A stretch of DNA of 64,000 nucleotides from Flavobacterium sp. GTDB taxonomy: Bacteria; Bacteroidota; Bacteroidia; Flavobacteriales; Flavobacteriaceae. Position numbers and translations under genes: made by a program. The stretch lies in NCBI GenBank assembly GCA_016718345.1, contig JADKDN010000001.1, positions 257,001 to 321,000 of the forward strand, in the 5' to 3' direction. This document shows positions 34,429 to 44,407 of the stretch, piece by piece; within the stretch, counting starts at the first letter, position 1; each line of letters starts with the position of its first letter. The notes beneath the pieces were generated by a model, which did no database searches, had not been told where the DNA came from, and saw only the letters and a program-made list of their open reading frames with translations.

Positions 34429-35193
34429 ATGGGACAAAAGACAAATCCAATTGGAAACAGACTTGGTATCATCAGAGGATGGGATTCAAACTGGTATGGT
34501 GGAAATGATTACGGTGATAAAATCGCTGAAGATTATAAAATCAGAAAGTATATTCATGCTCGTTTATCAAAAGCTAGTGTATCAAAAGTAATCATCGAGA
34601 GAACTTTGAAACTTGTAACCGTTACTATCACTACTGCTCGTCCTGGTATCATTATTGGGAAAGGCGGACAAGAGGTAGACAAGTTGAAAGAGGAATTGAA
34701 AAAGATTACTGACAAAGAGGTTCAAATCAACATATTTGAAATCAAAAGACCTGAACTTGATGCTTATTTAGTTGCAACAAGCATTGCACGTCAGATCGAA
34801 AGCCGTATTTCTTACAGAAGAGCAATTAAAATGGCTATTGCTGCCTCAATGCGTATGAACGCTGAAGGTATCAAAGTTTTAATTTCTGGACGTTTGAATG
34901 GTGCTGAGATGGCACGTTCTGAAGGATTCAAAGAAGGTAGAATTCCTCTATCAACTTTCAGAGCCGATATTGATTATGCACTTGCTGAAGCACATACTAC
35001 TTATGGTAGAATGGGAATTAAAGTGTGGATCATGAAAGGTGAAGTTTACGGAAAGAGAGATCTTTCTCCACTTGTAGGCATGGATAAGAAACAAGCAGGT
35101 GCTGGTGGTGGTAAAGGTGGAGATGCTCCAAGAGGAGATCGTAAACCTTTCAACAAGGACAGAAAACCTGGAGGAGACCGTAAAAGAAAGTAA
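34429..35193 (+). CDS. rpsC: Ribosomal protein uS3
   Basis: 254 residues. KH domain with [19 protein letters not shown] and the C-terminal domain up to GVKVWI-like [13 protein letters not shown]. Beyond that a Gly/Arg/Lys-rich tail of about 40 residues ([23 protein letters not shown]) exceeds the E. coli protein (233) and probably contacts mRNA or rRNA at the entry channel. Confidence 0.98.
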   Translation: MGQKTNPIGNRLGIIRGWDSNWYGGNDYGDKIAEDYKIRKYIHARLSKASVSKVIIERTLKLVTVTITTARPGIIIGKGGQEVDKLKEELKKITDKEVQINIFEIKRPELDAYLVATSIARQIESRISYRRAIKMAIAASMRMNAEGIKVLISGRLNGAEMARSEGFKEGRIPLSTFRADIDYALAEAHTTYGRMGIKVWIMKGEVYGKRDLSPLVGMDKKQAGAGGGKGGDAPRGDRKPFNKDRKPGGDRKRK

Positions 35194-35216
35194 ATTTTTT
35201 AAAAAATTAAAGAAAA

Positions 35217-35642
35217 ATGTTACAGCCTAAAAGAACAAAATACCGTAAGGTACAGAAAGGTAAAATGAAAGGAAATGCACAAAGAGGGCATGAACTTTCT
35301 AATGGAATGTTTGGAATTAAATCTGTACATGAAGATGGAATGTTCCTTACTTCTCGTCAAATCGAAGCTGCTCGTATTGCAGCCACTCGTTACATGAAGA
35401 GAGAAGGACAATTATGGATTAAAATATTTCCAGACAAACCAATCACTAAGAAACCTCTTGAAGTACGTATGGGTAAAGGAAAAGGAGCCGTTGAATATTG
35501 GGCTGCTGTTGTTAGACCTGGAAGAATTATGTTTGAAGTTGGAGGTGTACCTTTGTCAGTTGCTAAAGAAGCTTTGCGTCTTGCAGCTCAAAAACTTCCA
35601 GTAAAAACTAAGTTTGTAGTAGCTAGAGATTTCGAAGCATAA
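35217..35642 (+). CDS. rplP: Ribosomal protein uL16
   Basis: 141 residues. [19 protein letters not shown] opening; [24 protein letters not shown] contains the arginine hydroxylated in E. coli. L16 organises the A-site of the 50S subunit. Follows rpsC by 23 bases. Confidence 0.98.
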   Translation: MLQPKRTKYRKVQKGKMKGNAQRGHELSNGMFGIKSVHEDGMFLTSRQIEAARIAATRYMKREGQLWIKIFPDKPITKKPLEVRMGKGKGAVEYWAAVVRPGRIMFEVGGVPLSVAKEALRLAAQKLPVKTKFVVARDFEA

Positions 35643-35655
35643 TTTAATTTATACT

Positions 35656-35847
35656 ATGAAACAATCAGAAATAAAAAATCTTTCTGCAGCGGAGTTGCAA
35701 GAAAAACTTAGTCAAACTAAGAAAAAATATGCTGACCTAAAAATGGCACATGCTATTTCTCCAATTGAGAATCCACTTCAAATAAGAAGTGTTAGAAGAA
35801 CAGTTGCAAGATTAGCTACTGAGCTAACTAAAAGAGAGTTACAATAA
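35656..35847 (+). CDS. rpmC: Ribosomal protein uL29
   Basis: 63 residues, two-helix protein at the exit tunnel next to L23. MKQSEIKNLSAAELQEKL opening and IRSVRRTVARLATEL helix are typical. Lies between rplP and rpsQ with gaps of 13 and 17 bases. Confidence 0.97.
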   Translation: MKQSEIKNLSAAELQEKLSQTKKKYADLKMAHAISPIENPLQIRSVRRTVARLATELTKRELQ

Positions 35848-35864
35848 TTGTATTCTGCTGAAAG

Positions 35865-36122
35865 ATGGAAAAAAGAAATTTAAGAAAAGAAAGAATTGGT
35901 GTGGTTACTTCAAACAAAATGGATAAGTCTATTGTTGTAGCTCAAGTAACTAAAGTAAAGCACCCATTATACGGTAAGTTCGTGTTGAAAACAAAGAAAT
36001 ATGTTGCACACGACGAAACAAACGACTGTAACATTGGTGATACTGTAAAGATTAGCGAAACGCGTCCTTTAAGTAAATCAAAATGTTGGAGATTAGTTGA
36101 AATCATTGAAAGAGCTAAATAA
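35865..36122 (+). CDS. rpsQ: Ribosomal protein uS17
   Basis: 85 residues. [19 protein letters not shown] and HPLYGKFV motifs are typical of this OB-fold primary-binding 30S protein. The next gene, rplN, starts 2 bases after its stop. Confidence 0.98.
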   Translation: MEKRNLRKERIGVVTSNKMDKSIVVAQVTKVKHPLYGKFVLKTKKYVAHDETNDCNIGDTVKISETRPLSKSKCWRLVEIIERAK

Positions 36123-36124
36123 TT

Positions 36125-36493
36125 ATGGTACAACAAGAATCAAGACTAAAAGTAGCAGACAACACAGGAGCTAAAGAAGTTTTAACTATCCGTGTTTTAG
36201 GAGGTACCAAAAGAAGGTATGCCTCTGTTGGTGACAAGATTGTAGTATCTATTAAAGATGCAACTCCTAACGGAAACGTTAAAAAAGGAGCAGTATCAAC
36301 TGCAGTGGTTGTACGTACCAAAAAAGAAGTGAGAAGAGCTGATGGATCCTATATTCGTTTTGATGACAACGCATGTGTGTTGTTAAATGCGGCTGGAGAA
36401 ATGAGAGGAACTCGTGTTTTTGGTCCAGTTGCGAGAGAACTTCGTGAAAAACAATTCATGAAGATTGTATCATTAGCACCTGAGGTGCTTTAA
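36125..36493 (+). CDS. rplN: Ribosomal protein uL14
   Basis: 122 residues. [18 protein letters not shown] opening and the [19 protein letters not shown] end are canonical. It sits at the subunit interface and is the RsfS silencing-factor site. First gene of the classical spc part, here continuous with S10. Confidence 0.98.
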
Positions 36494-36504
36494 TTATTCA
36501 AGAT

Positions 36505-36818
36505 ATGATAAAGCTAAAAATAAAATCAGGAGATACTGTTAAAGTTATTGCTGGAGACCACAAAGGTTCTGAAGGTAAAGTTTTAAAAGTAGATCGTGAG
36601 AAGAATAAAGCGATTATTGAAGGTGTAAACATGGTTTCAAAACATACAAAACCAAGTGCAAAAAACCCTCAAGGAGGTATCGTTAAAAAAGAAGCTCCTA
36701 TACATATTTCAAACATTGCTCTAATTGATCCAAAATCAAAAAAAGCAACTAGAGTTTGAATAAAAGTAGAAGGAGATAAAAAAGTAAGATTTTCAAAAAA
36801 TCTAATCAAGTACTATAG
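36505..36818 (+). CDS. rplX: Ribosomal protein uL24, interrupted by a premature stop
   Basis: The KOW domain ([21 protein letters not shown]) is intact, but the frame stops at 36757-36759 (TGA) after 84 residues. Beyond the stop the same frame reads [13 protein letters not shown] and, after one missing A near 36798, KSNQVL ending TAG at 36816-36818. Flavobacterial L24 is about 104 residues with exactly this type of tail. A GGA to TGA change plus one deletion explains it. rplE then starts 2 bases after the expected stop, the usual tight packing, which supports the longer gene. Confidence 0.9.
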
Positions 36819-36820
36819 TA

Positions 36821-37372
36821 ATGGCATATATACCTAGACTAAAAGATGAATATAAGAACAGAGTAATCTCTGCTCTTAAAGAAGAATTCGGTTACAAAAA
36901 CGTAATGCAAGTTCCAAAATTGGAAAAAATCGTTTTAAGTAAAGGAGTTGGTGCAGCAGTATCTGACAAGAAACTTATTGATTATGCTGTAGAAGAGTTG
37001 ACTAAAATAACAGGTCAAAAAGCTGTAGCTACTATTTCTAAAAAAGACGTTGCGTCTTTTAAATTAAGAAAAGGAATGCCTATCGGTGCAAAAGTTACCT
37101 TGCGAGGAGAAAGAATGTATGAATTTTTAGATAGATTAGTAACTTCTGCTTTACCACGTGTTCGTGATTTTAACGGAATTAAAGCTACTGGTTTTGATGG
37201 TAGAGGTAATTACAACTTAGGAGTTTTAGAACAAATCATTTTCCCTGAAATTGATATTGATAAAGTGAATAAAATTTCGGGTATGGATATTACTTTTGTT
37301 ACCACTGCAAAAACAGACAAGGAAGCAAAGTCATTATTGGCTGAATTGGGATTACCTTTTAAAAAGAATTAA
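36821..37372 (+). CDS. rplE: Ribosomal protein uL5
   Basis: 183 residues, binds 5S rRNA and the P-site t[15 protein letters not shown] opening, [26 protein letters not shown] and the [20 protein letters not shown] core are typical. rpsN starts 3 bases after the stop. Confidence 0.98.
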   Translation: MAYIPRLKDEYKNRVISALKEEFGYKNVMQVPKLEKIVLSKGVGAAVSDKKLIDYAVEELTKITGQKAVATISKKDVASFKLRKGMPIGAKVTLRGERMYEFLDRLVTSALPRVRDFNGIKATGFDGRGNYNLGVLEQIIFPEIDIDKVNKISGMDITFVTTAKTDKEAKSLLAELGLPFKKN

Positions 37373-37375
37373 GAT

Positions 37376-37645
37376 ATGGCTAAAGAATCAATGAAAGCCC
37401 GTGAGGTTAAAAGAGAAAAAACGGTAGCTAAGTATGCTGAAAAAAGAAAAGCTTTGTTAGAAGCTGGAGATTTCGTAGGTTTGCAAAAATTACCAAAAAA
37501 TGCTTCTCCTGTTCGTTTACACAACCGTTGCAAACTAACGGGAAGACCAAGAGGTTATATCCGTCAATTCGGTATTTCACGTGTAACTTTCCGTGAAATG
37601 GCAAATCAAGGTTTAATACCAGGTGTTAAAAAAGCCAGCTGGTAA
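37376..37645 (+). CDS. rpsN: Ribosomal protein uS14 (zinc-free type)
   Basis: 89 residues. The C-terminal [30 protein letters not shown] is typical. It lacks the CxxC...CxxC zinc ribbon, so it is the C-minus form. A 72-base gap with a hairpin separates it from rpsH. Confidence 0.97.
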   Translation: MAKESMKAREVKREKTVAKYAEKRKALLEAGDFVGLQKLPKNASPVRLHNRCKLTGRPRGYIRQFGISRVTFREMANQGLIPGVKKASW

Positions 37646-37661
37646 AAAAAAATTATAAATT

Positions 37662-37697
37662 GGTTTCAGGTTCAGTAAAAGAGTTTTATTGAAAACC
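37662..37697 (+). ncRNA. Candidate S8-type leader hairpin before rpsH
   Basis: Inner stem 37671-37680 with 37684-37693 (TTCAGTAAAA / TTTTATTGAA, one G-U pair, loop GAG); outer stem GGTT (37662-37665) with AACC (37694-37697), separated by a one-sided TCAGG internal loop. S8 autoregulates in E. coli by binding an mRNA copy of its 16S site, a helix with an internal bulge. Position directly before rpsH and shape fit such a site; the assignment is inference. Confidence 0.4.
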
Positions 37698-37717
37698 GTT
37701 ACCGCAAATTAATACAT

Positions 37718-38116
37718 ATGTATACAGATCCTATTGCGGATTATTTGACAAGGGTTCGAAATGCTGTGGCAGCAAACCACAAAGTAGTTGAGATTCCTGC
37801 TTCTAATCTAAAAAAAGAAATTACCAAAATTTTATTTGACCAAGGGTACATCTTGAGTTACAAATTTGAAGAGAATGCTGTTCAGGGTTCTATCAAAATT
37901 GCTTTGAAGTATGATAAAGATACAAAAGAGCCTGTAATTAGAGATATCCAAAGAATTAGTAAACCAGGTTTACGTAAATATGCAGGTGCTGCTAAACTAC
38001 CTAGAATCTTGAATGGTTTAGGTATAGCAATTGTTTCTACATCAAAAGGTTTGATGACAGGAAAACAAGCCAAACAGCTTAATGTTGGTGGTGAAGTAAT
38101 TTGTTACGTATACTAA
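37718..38116 (+). CDS. rpsH: Ribosomal protein uS8
   Basis: 132 residues. [14 protein letters not shown] opening, [33 protein letters not shown] end. Primary 16S binder and, in E. coli, translational repressor of the spc operon. The unusually long gap upstream carries the hairpin described separately. Confidence 0.98.
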   Translation: MYTDPIADYLTRVRNAVAANHKVVEIPASNLKKEITKILFDQGYILSYKFEENAVQGSIKIALKYDKDTKEPVIRDIQRISKPGLRKYAGAAKLPRILNGLGIAIVSTSKGLMTGKQAKQLNVGGEVICYVY

Positions 38117-38130
38117 TAAAAAGTTAAACG

Positions 38131-38673
38131 ATGTCAAGAATAGGAAAAAATCCCGTTGTGCTACCTGCCGGTGTAACTGTTGAAGTAGCCGATAACGTAA
38201 TCACGGTAAAAGGAAAATTAGGTCAACTAACTCAGGAATATTCAGATGTAACTGTAAAAGTTGAGGATGGTCAGGTTCAAGTAGAAAGATCGTCAGATTA
38301 TAAAGATCAAAGAGCAAAACACGGTTTGTACAGATCACTAATCAATAACATGATTGTGGGTGTTTCAGAAGGTTTTACAAAAGAATTAGAGTTGGTTGGA
38401 GTAGGTTATAGAGCTTCAAACCAAGGTCAGAAATTAGATTTAGCTCTTGGATTTTCTCACAACATTATCTTAGAAGTTGCTCCAGAAGTAAAATTGGAAA
38501 CTATTTCAGAAAAGGGTAAAAACCCGATAGTTAAATTAACTTCATTTGATAAACAATTGTTAGGTCAGGTAGCTGCTAAAATTAGAGGTTTCCGCAGACC
38601 AGAGCCATACAAAGGAAAAGGAGTTAAATTCGTAGGTGAAGTATTAAGAAGAAAAGCAGGTAAATCAGCTTAA
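38131..38673 (+). CDS. rplF: Ribosomal protein uL6
   Basis: 180 residues. [19 protein letters not shown] opening and the C-terminal [24 protein letters not shown] are canonical. It lies near the factor-binding site of the 50S subunit. Confidence 0.98.
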   Translation: MSRIGKNPVVLPAGVTVEVADNVITVKGKLGQLTQEYSDVTVKVEDGQVQVERSSDYKDQRAKHGLYRSLINNMIVGVSEGFTKELELVGVGYRASNQGQKLDLALGFSHNIILEVAPEVKLETISEKGKNPIVKLTSFDKQLLGQVAAKIRGFRRPEPYKGKGVKFVGEVLRRKAGKSA

Positions 38674-38686
38674 AAAAAATAAGATT

Positions 38687-39037
38687 ATGTCATTAACAAA
38701 ATCTGATAGAAGACAGAGAATTAGATTCAGAATTAGAAAAATTGTAAGTGGTACTGCCACTAAACCAAGACTTTCTGTATTCAGAAGTAACAAGGAAATT
38801 TACGCTCAACTTATTGATGATGTAAATGGAGTTACTTTATTAGCTGCATCTTCAAGAGAAAAAGGTATAGGTAAAGGTACTAACGTTGAAGTAGCAAATG
38901 CAGTTGGAAAACTGGTTGCTGAAAAAGCGTTAAAAGCTGGGATAGAGACAGTAACTTTCGATAGAGGGGGTTATTTGTATCACGGTCGTATTCAATCATT
39001 AGCAGAAGGCGCGAGAGCAGCTGGACTTAAATTCTAA
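38687..39037 (+). CDS. rplR: Ribosomal protein uL18
   Basis: 116 residues. [18 protein letters not shown] and the end [26 protein letters not shown] are typical of this 5S rRNA-binding protein. rpsE starts 6 bases after the stop. Confidence 0.98.
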   Translation: MSLTKSDRRQRIRFRIRKIVSGTATKPRLSVFRSNKEIYAQLIDDVNGVTLLAASSREKGIGKGTNVEVANAVGKLVAEKALKAGIETVTFDRGGYLYHGRIQSLAEGARAAGLKF

Positions 39038-39043
39038 TATAGT

Positions 39044-39568
39044 ATGTCTAATAAATACAAAAGTATAGAATCAGTAAAACCAAGTGGACTTGAATTAAAG
39101 GATCGTTTGGTAAGTGTAAATCGTGTAACTAAAGTTACAAAAGGAGGTAGAGCATTTGGCTTTTCTGCTATTGTAGTTGTAGGAGACGAGAATGGAGTAG
39201 TGGGTCATGGTTTAGGTAAATCTAAAGATGTTTCTGAAGCAATTGCAAAAGCAGTTGAAGATGCTAAGAAAAATTTAGTTAAAATTCCTTTGAATGGACA
39301 ATCTGTTCCACACGAACAAAAGGGTACATTTGGTGGTGCACGTGTATTCTTAATTCCTGTCTCTCATGGTACTGGAGTTATTGCTGGTGGTGCTGTTCGT
39401 TCAGTATTAGAATCAGTAGGTATTCACGATGTTTTATCTAAATCTCAAGGATCATCAAATCCACACAATGTAGTTAAGGCAACTTTCGATGCTTTATTAC
39501 AGATGAGAAGTGCGCACACTGTTGCAAAACAAAGAGGCGTCTCTTTAGAAAAAGTTTTTAAAGGTTAA
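39044..39568 (+). CDS. rpsE: Ribosomal protein uS5
   Basis: 174 residues. Double-stranded RNA-binding-like N-domain ([21 protein letters not shown]) and [19 protein letters not shown] core. S5 is part of the mRNA helicase entry site and translation fidelity control. Confidence 0.98.
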   Translation: MSNKYKSIESVKPSGLELKDRLVSVNRVTKVTKGGRAFGFSAIVVVGDENGVVGHGLGKSKDVSEAIAKAVEDAKKNLVKIPLNGQSVPHEQKGTFGGARVFLIPVSHGTGVIAGGAVRSVLESVGIHDVLSKSQGSSNPHNVVKATFDALLQMRSAHTVAKQRGVSLEKVFKG

Positions 39569-39580
39569 TTCAAGGAAATT

Positions 39581-39763
39581 ATGGCTAAATTATTAGTAAA
39601 ACAAGTAAAAAGCAAAATCAACTGTCCTCTAACACAAAAAAGAGGTTTGGAAGCTTTAGGTCTACGTAAAATGGGACAAGTTGTAGAGCATGATTCAAAT
39701 CCTGCAATCCTTGGAATGATAAATAAAGTTAAACACTTAGTTTCCGTTGAGGAAGTTAAATAA
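39581..39763 (+). CDS. rpmD: Ribosomal protein uL30
   Basis: 60 residues. [28 protein letters not shown] is the family core. Small 50S protein, between rpsE and rplO with 11-12 base gaps. Confidence 0.97.
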   Translation: MAKLLVKQVKSKINCPLTQKRGLEALGLRKMGQVVEHDSNPAILGMINKVKHLVSVEEVK

Positions 39764-39774
39764 CAATTATAGTT

Positions 39775-40227
39775 ATGAATTTAAGTAACTTACAGCCAGC
39801 TGAAGGTTCAACACACAATCAAAATAAAAGATTAGGTAGAGGAGAAGGTTCTGGAAAAGGTGGTACTTCTGCAAGAGGTCACAAAGGAGCAAAATCTCGT
39901 TCTGGTTATTCTAAGAAAATTGGTTTTGAAGGTGGTCAAATGCCATTACAAAGACGTGTGCCTAAATTTGGTTTCAAAAACATTAATCGTAAAGAGTACG
40001 AAGGTGTAAACTTAGATACCTTGCAATCGTTAGTAGATAACGGAATTATTACAAATGCTGTTGATATGACAGATTTTGTAACTAATCGTTTAGCCACAAA
40101 AAATGAAATCGTTAAGATTTTAGGAAGAGGCGAATTGAAAGCAAAATTAAAAGTATCTGCTCACAAATTTACTGCAACTGCAAAAGCGGCTATTGAAGCT
40201 GCTGGTGGAGAGGTAGTAATTCTATAA
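39775..40227 (+). CDS. rplO: Ribosomal protein uL15
   Basis: 150 residues. MNLSNLQPAEGSTHNQNKRLGRGEGSGKGGTSARGHKG, the Gly-rich N-terminal arm, and GFEGGQMPLQRRVPKFGF are canonical. Late assembly 50S protein; secY follows in 13 bases. Confidence 0.98.
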   Translation: MNLSNLQPAEGSTHNQNKRLGRGEGSGKGGTSARGHKGAKSRSGYSKKIGFEGGQMPLQRRVPKFGFKNINRKEYEGVNLDTLQSLVDNGIITNAVDMTDFVTNRLATKNEIVKILGRGELKAKLKVSAHKFTATAKAAIEAAGGEVVIL

Positions 40228-40240
40228 TTTTTTTATTAAG

Positions 40241-41583
40241 ATGAAGAAATTTTTTGAATCATTAGCCAATGTGTGGAAAATCGAGGAACTAAAAAATAGA
40301 ATTCTATTGACTTTAGGACTTCTTTTAGTATATCGATTTGGAGCACATGTTACTCTTCCGGGTATAGATGCTACACAATTACATACTTTAGCAGGTCAAA
40401 CAAAAAATGGTATTGGTTCAATTCTAGACATGTTTACAGGTGGAGCATTTTCTAAAGCTTCTGTTTATGCTTTGGGTATTATGCCTTACATTTCAGCATC
40501 AATTGTAGTTCAGTTAATGGGAATAGCCATTCCTTATTTGCAAAAATTACAAAAAGATGGTGAAAGTGGAAGAAAGAAAATCAATCAAATTACACGTTGG
40601 TTAACTATCGTTATTACCTTAGTTCAGGGTCCAGGATATATCTATAATTTATATAGAACATTACCAAGTAGTGCCTTTTTATTGGGATTTGATTCATTTT
40701 CATTTTTATTTTCATCAGTTTTGATTTTAACTACAGGGACTATATTTGCTATGTGGTTAGGAGAAAAAATAACTGATAAAGGAATTGGTAATGGAATTTC
40801 ACTTTTAATTATGGTTGGAATTCTTGCAAGACTACCACAAGCATTTATTCAAGAGTTTACATCTACTATTACAAATAATAATGGAGGTCCAATGTTATTG
40901 GTTATAGAAGTTATTATTTGGTTGTTAGTTATTATTTCTTGTGTGCTATTGGTAATGGCAGTTCGAAAAATTCCTGTTCAATACGCACGAAGAACAACTA
41001 CTGGTGATTTTGAACAAGATATGATGGGAGGAAACAGACAATGGATTCCACTTAAGCTAAATGCTTCAGGTGTTATGCCAATTATATTTGCTCAGGCGAT
41101 TATGTTTATCCCAGCAGCATTAGCAGGGTTGTCTCAATCTGAAACATCACAGTCTATTGCTGGAGCATTCAGTAATATGTTTGGTTTTTGGTATAATTTT
41201 GTGTTTGCAACATTAATTGTTGTGTTTACATTCTTTTATACCGCTATTACTGTTCCTACAAACAAAATGGCTGATGATTTGAAACGCAGTGGTGGATTTA
41301 TTCCAGGTGTAAGACCAGGTGTTGAAACTTCTGATTTTTAGATCATATTATGTCATTAATAACTTTCCCTGGTTCATTATTTCTTGCTTTAATAGCTGTG
41401 TTCCCAGCCATTGTTGTAAGTTTTGGTGTACAACAATCATGGGCAATGTTTTTTGGTGGAACTTCTTTAATAATTATGGTTGGTGTTGCAATAGACACTA
41501 TGCAACAAGTAAATTCTTACTTGTTAAATAGACATTACGATGGTCTGATGAAAACTGGTAAAAATAGAAAGGCAGTAGCTTAA
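40241..41583 (+). CDS. secY: Preprotein translocase channel SecY (frameshifted near the end)
   Basis: Ten-helix protein-conducting channel of the inner membrane. The first frame (366 residues) ends at 41341 with GVETSDF; the second carries the last helices and the [12 protein letters not shown] tail to 41583. Adding one T to the run at 41334-41338 gives [18 protein letters not shown] and a protein of about 447 residues, the normal size. Because secY is essential the break must be a sequence error. The cytoplasmic loop PVQYARR, which contacts the ribosome and SecA, is present. Confidence 0.95.
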
Positions 41584-41589
41584 TTTTTT

Positions 41590-41803
41590 ATGGCAAAACA
41601 ATCAGCAATAGAACAAGACGGGTCAATTATCGAAGCATTATCAAATGCTATGTTTCGAGTAGAGTTAGAAAACGGACATGTTGTAATTGCTCATATTTCT
41701 GGAAAATGCGTATGCATTATATCAAATTGTTACCTGGTGACAAAGTGAAATTAGAAATGAGCCCTTATGATTTGTCAAAGCAAGAATTACTTATAGATAT
41801 TAA
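41590..41803 (+). CDS. infA: Translation initiation factor IF-1 (two single-base deletions)
   Basis: Reads [20 protein letters not shown], then [18 protein letters not shown]; one A is missing near 41704, after which [25 protein letters not shown] follows in the next frame; another A is missing near 41779, after which ARITYRY and TAA (41801-41803) follow. The repaired protein is 71 residues, the standard IF-1 size. As written, the second part runs into rpmJ as a false 74-residue fusion. IF-1 is essential. Confidence 0.93.
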
Positions 41804-41813
41804 AAATATTACA

Positions 41814-41930
41814 ATGAAAGTAAGAGCATCAGTTAAGAAAAGAAGTGCCGAGTGTATTATTGTACGCAGGAAAGGCAGATTATACGTAATCAACAAAAAG
41901 AATCCTAGATTTAAACAAAGACAAGGATAG
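41814..41930 (+). CDS. rpmJ: Ribosomal protein bL36 (zinc-free type)
   Basis: 38 residues from the ATG at 41814: [20 protein letters not shown] and a KQRQG end. The CxxC...C...H zinc ribbon of standard L36 is degraded here: only Cys14 of the four ligands remains. Length is exactly that of the family. rpsM starts 2 bases after the stop. Confidence 0.95.
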
Positions 41931-41932
41931 TT

Positions 41933-42307
41933 ATGGCAAGAATAGCAGGGGTAGACATCCCAAAAAACAAAAGAGGAGTTATCGCTTTAACCTATATCTT
42001 CGGAATTGGTAAAAGTAGAGCAATTGAGGTTTTAGAAAAAGCTCAAGTTAGCCAAGATACAAAAGTTCAAGATTGGAATGATGATGAGATCGGAGCAATT
42101 CGTGATGCCGTATCCTATTTCAAAATTGAAGGTGAACTTCGTTCAGAAGTTTCATTAAACATTAAGCGTTTAATGGATATTGGATGTTACAGAGGTATTC
42201 GTCACAGATCTGGTCTTCCGTTAAGAGGACAAAGAACTAAAAACAACTCTAGAACAAGAAAAGGTAAAAGAAAAACTGTTGCTAACAAGAAAAAAGCAAC
42301 TAAATAA
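41933..42307 (+). CDS. rpsM: Ribosomal protein uS13
   Basis: 124 residues. [26 protein letters not shown] opening and [18 protein letters not shown] end. Forms bridges to the 50S subunit and contacts P-site tRNA with its basic tail. Head of the alpha operon part. Confidence 0.98.
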   Translation: MARIAGVDIPKNKRGVIALTYIFGIGKSRAIEVLEKAQVSQDTKVQDWNDDEIGAIRDAVSYFKIEGELRSEVSLNIKRLMDIGCYRGIRHRSGLPLRGQRTKNNSRTRKGKRKTVANKKKATK

Positions 42308-42318
42308 TAAGTAGTAGT

Positions 42319-42702
42319 ATGGCTAAAGCAAGTACAAAAAAACGTAAAGTTATCGTTGAATCAACGGGTGAAGCTCATATTAGTGCCACTTTTAACAACA
42401 TCATTATTTCGTTAACTAACAAGAAAGGTGAAGTTATTTCTTGGTCATCAGCTGGTAAAATGGGTTTTAGAGGTTCTAAAAAGAATACTCCATACGCAGC
42501 TCAAATGGCAGCAGAAGATTGTAGTAAAGTAGCGTTAGAAGCAGGACTTAAAAAAGTAAAAGTGTATGTAAAAGGACCAGGTAACGGACGTGAGTCTGCT
42601 ATCCGTTCTATACATAATGGAGGAATTGAAGTAACAGAAATTATTGATGTTACCCCAATGCCTCACAATGGATGTAGACCTCCAAAGAGAAGAAGAGTCT
42701 AA
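42319..42702 (+). CDS. rpsK: Ribosomal protein uS11
   Basis: 127 residues. [23 protein letters not shown] and the [15 protein letters not shown] end, including the Asn-Gly site that forms isoaspartate in E. coli. Platform protein of the 30S subunit. An 84-base structured gap follows before rpsD. Confidence 0.98.
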   Translation: MAKASTKKRKVIVESTGEAHISATFNNIIISLTNKKGEVISWSSAGKMGFRGSKKNTPYAAQMAAEDCSKVALEAGLKKVKVYVKGPGNGRESAIRSIHNGGIEVTEIIDVTPMPHNGCRPPKRRRV

Positions 42703-42721
42703 TAATTTATAGTATAACCTA

Positions 42722-42772
42722 GGTAGAATATACGGTTATCGGAGGATATGACCTGAATTCATAACCGCTACC
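42722..42772 (+). ncRNA. Candidate ribosomal-protein leader RNA before rpsD
   Basis: Nested hairpin: GGTAG (42722-42726) with CTACC (42768-42772), a one-sided AATATA internal loop, then CGGTTAT (42733-42739) with ATAACCG (42761-42767), and an inner AGG/CCT pair (42743-42745 with 42752-42754). It occupies nearly the whole rpsK-rpsD gap. S4 autoregulates through mRNA structures in other phyla, so an S4-binding leader is the obvious guess; the structure is seen, the function is inferred. Confidence 0.55.
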
Positions 42773-42786
42773 TTAAATTTTTTAAA

Positions 42787-43391
42787 ATGGCAAGATATAC
42801 TGGTCCAAAAACTAAAATTGCTCGTAAATTTGGCGAAGCAATATTCGGAGAAGACAAAGCCTTCGAAAAAAGAAATTATCCTCCTGGACAACACGGGATG
42901 GCTAAAAAAAGAGGAAAAAAATCTGAGTATGCTGTTCAGTTAATGGAAAAGCAAAAGCAAAATATACCTATGGAATTCTAGAAAAACAATTTAGAGGATT
43001 ATTTGAAAAAGCATCTGCTGCACGTGGTGTAACTGGTGAGGTTTTAATTCAACTATGTGAAGCAAGGTTAGACAATGTTGTATTTAGAATGGGAATTGCC
43101 CCATCTAGAAGAGGTGCTCGTCAAATCGTTTCACACAGACACATCACTGTTAATGGAGAAATTGTAAATATTCCTTCATACCACTTAAAACCAGGTGATA
43201 AAGTAGCAGTTCGTGAAAAATCAAAATCAGTAGAATCTATCGAAAGATCTTTGGCTAATTCTTCTCATGTTTATGAGTGGATTACTTGGAATAACGATAC
43301 TAAAGAAGGTGTTTTTGTTTCTGTTCCTGCAAGATTACAAATTCCAGAAAATATTAAAGAGCAGTTAATCGTCGAATTGTACAACAAATAA
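42787..43391 (+). CDS. rpsD: Ribosomal protein uS4 (one single-base deletion)
   Basis: The N-terminal part [21 protein letters not shown] runs to a false stop at 42981. One A missing in the run at 42953-42956 restores [21 protein letters not shown] and links to the S4 domain ([23 protein letters not shown]) and the end at 43391. The repaired protein has 201 residues, as expected. It lacks the N-terminal zinc cysteines. S4 nucleates 30S assembly and is essential, so the break is an error. Confidence 0.96.
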
Positions 43392-43411
43392 TAATTGACT
43401 TAGTCGAAATT

Positions 43412-44404
43412 ATGGCAATATTTAATTTTCAGAAGCCCGATAAAGTTATCATGATCGATTCAACCGATTTTGAAGGTAAATTTGAATTTAGACCTTTAGA
43501 ACCTGGTTATGGATTGACAGTTGGTAATGCACTTAGAAGAGTTATGCTATCCGCTCTTGAGGGATACGCAATAACCTCTGTTAGAATTGAAGGTGTAGAC
43601 CACGAGTTTTCTACTATTTCAGGAGTTGTTGAAGACGTAACAGAAATTATTTTGAATTTGAAACAAGTTCGTTTCAAACGTCAAATAGAAGATGTAGATA
43701 ACGAATCTGTTACTATATCTGTTTTTGGGAAAGAACAACTAACTGCTGGTGATTTTCAAAAATTTATTTCAGGTTTTCAAGTTTTAAACCCTGAGCTTGT
43801 TATTTGTAATTTAGACAGTAAAATCAAACTTAGTTTCGAATTAACAATCGAAAAAGGGAGGGGTTATGTTCCTGCTGAAGAAAACAAAAAGCAAAATGCA
43901 GCAATAGGAACTATTTTCACAGATTCTATTTTTACACCCATCAAAAATGTAAAATATTCTATTGAAAATTTCCGTGTGGAGCAAAAAACAGATTATGAAA
44001 AATTAGTTTTTGAAATCAAAACTGATGGTTCAATCAACCCTAAAGATGCTTTAACAGAGGCCGCTAAAGTCTTAATTCATCACTTTATGTTGTTCTCAGA
44101 TGAGAGAATCACTCTTGAGGCTGATGAAATTGCACAGACTGAGTCTTATGACGAAGAGTCACTGCATATGAGACAATTGCTTAAAACAAAACTTGTTGAT
44201 ATGGATTTATCTGTAAGAGCATTGAATTGTTTAAAAGCAGCTGAAGTTGATACACTTGGTGATTTAGTATCATTCAATAAAAATGATTTAATGAAGTTCC
44301 GTAATTTCGGTAAAAAATCTTTAACAGAATTAGATGAATTAGTTGCTGTTAAGAATTTAACCTTCGGAATGGACTTAGCCAAATACAAATTAGATAAAGA
44401 ATAA
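43412..44404 (+). CDS. rpoA: RNA polymerase alpha subunit
   Basis: 330 residues. N-terminal dimerisation domain ([22 protein letters not shown]) and C-terminal DNA-binding domain with helix-hairpin-helix parts ([33 protein letters not shown]). The frame is intact. A 62-base gap with a hairpin precedes rplQ. Confidence 0.98.
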   Translation: MAIFNFQKPDKVIMIDSTDFEGKFEFRPLEPGYGLTVGNALRRVMLSALEGYAITSVRIEGVDHEFSTISGVVEDVTEIILNLKQVRFKRQIEDVDNESVTISVFGKEQLTAGDFQKFISGFQVLNPELVICNLDSKIKLSFELTIEKGRGYVPAEENKKQNAAIGTIFTDSIFTPIKNVKYSIENFRVEQKTDYEKLVFEIKTDGSINPKDALTEAAKVLIHHFMLFSDERITLEADEIAQTESYDEESLHMRQLLKTKLVDMDLSVRALNCLKAAEVDTLGDLVSFNKNDLMKFRNFGKKSLTELDELVAVKNLTFGMDLAKYKLDKE

Positions 44405-44407
44405 ATT

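Noticed and set aside
41330..41345. Programmed frameshift in secY (and in infA, rpsD)
   Set aside because: No slippery heptamer with a downstream structure that is specific, and these genes are not recoded in any bacterium I know. The same homopolymer losses occur in many unrelated genes here.
41706..41930. A 74-residue IF-1/L36 fusion protein
   Set aside because: Created by the second missing A in infA; the normal IF-1 stop and the separate rpmJ start are both visible.
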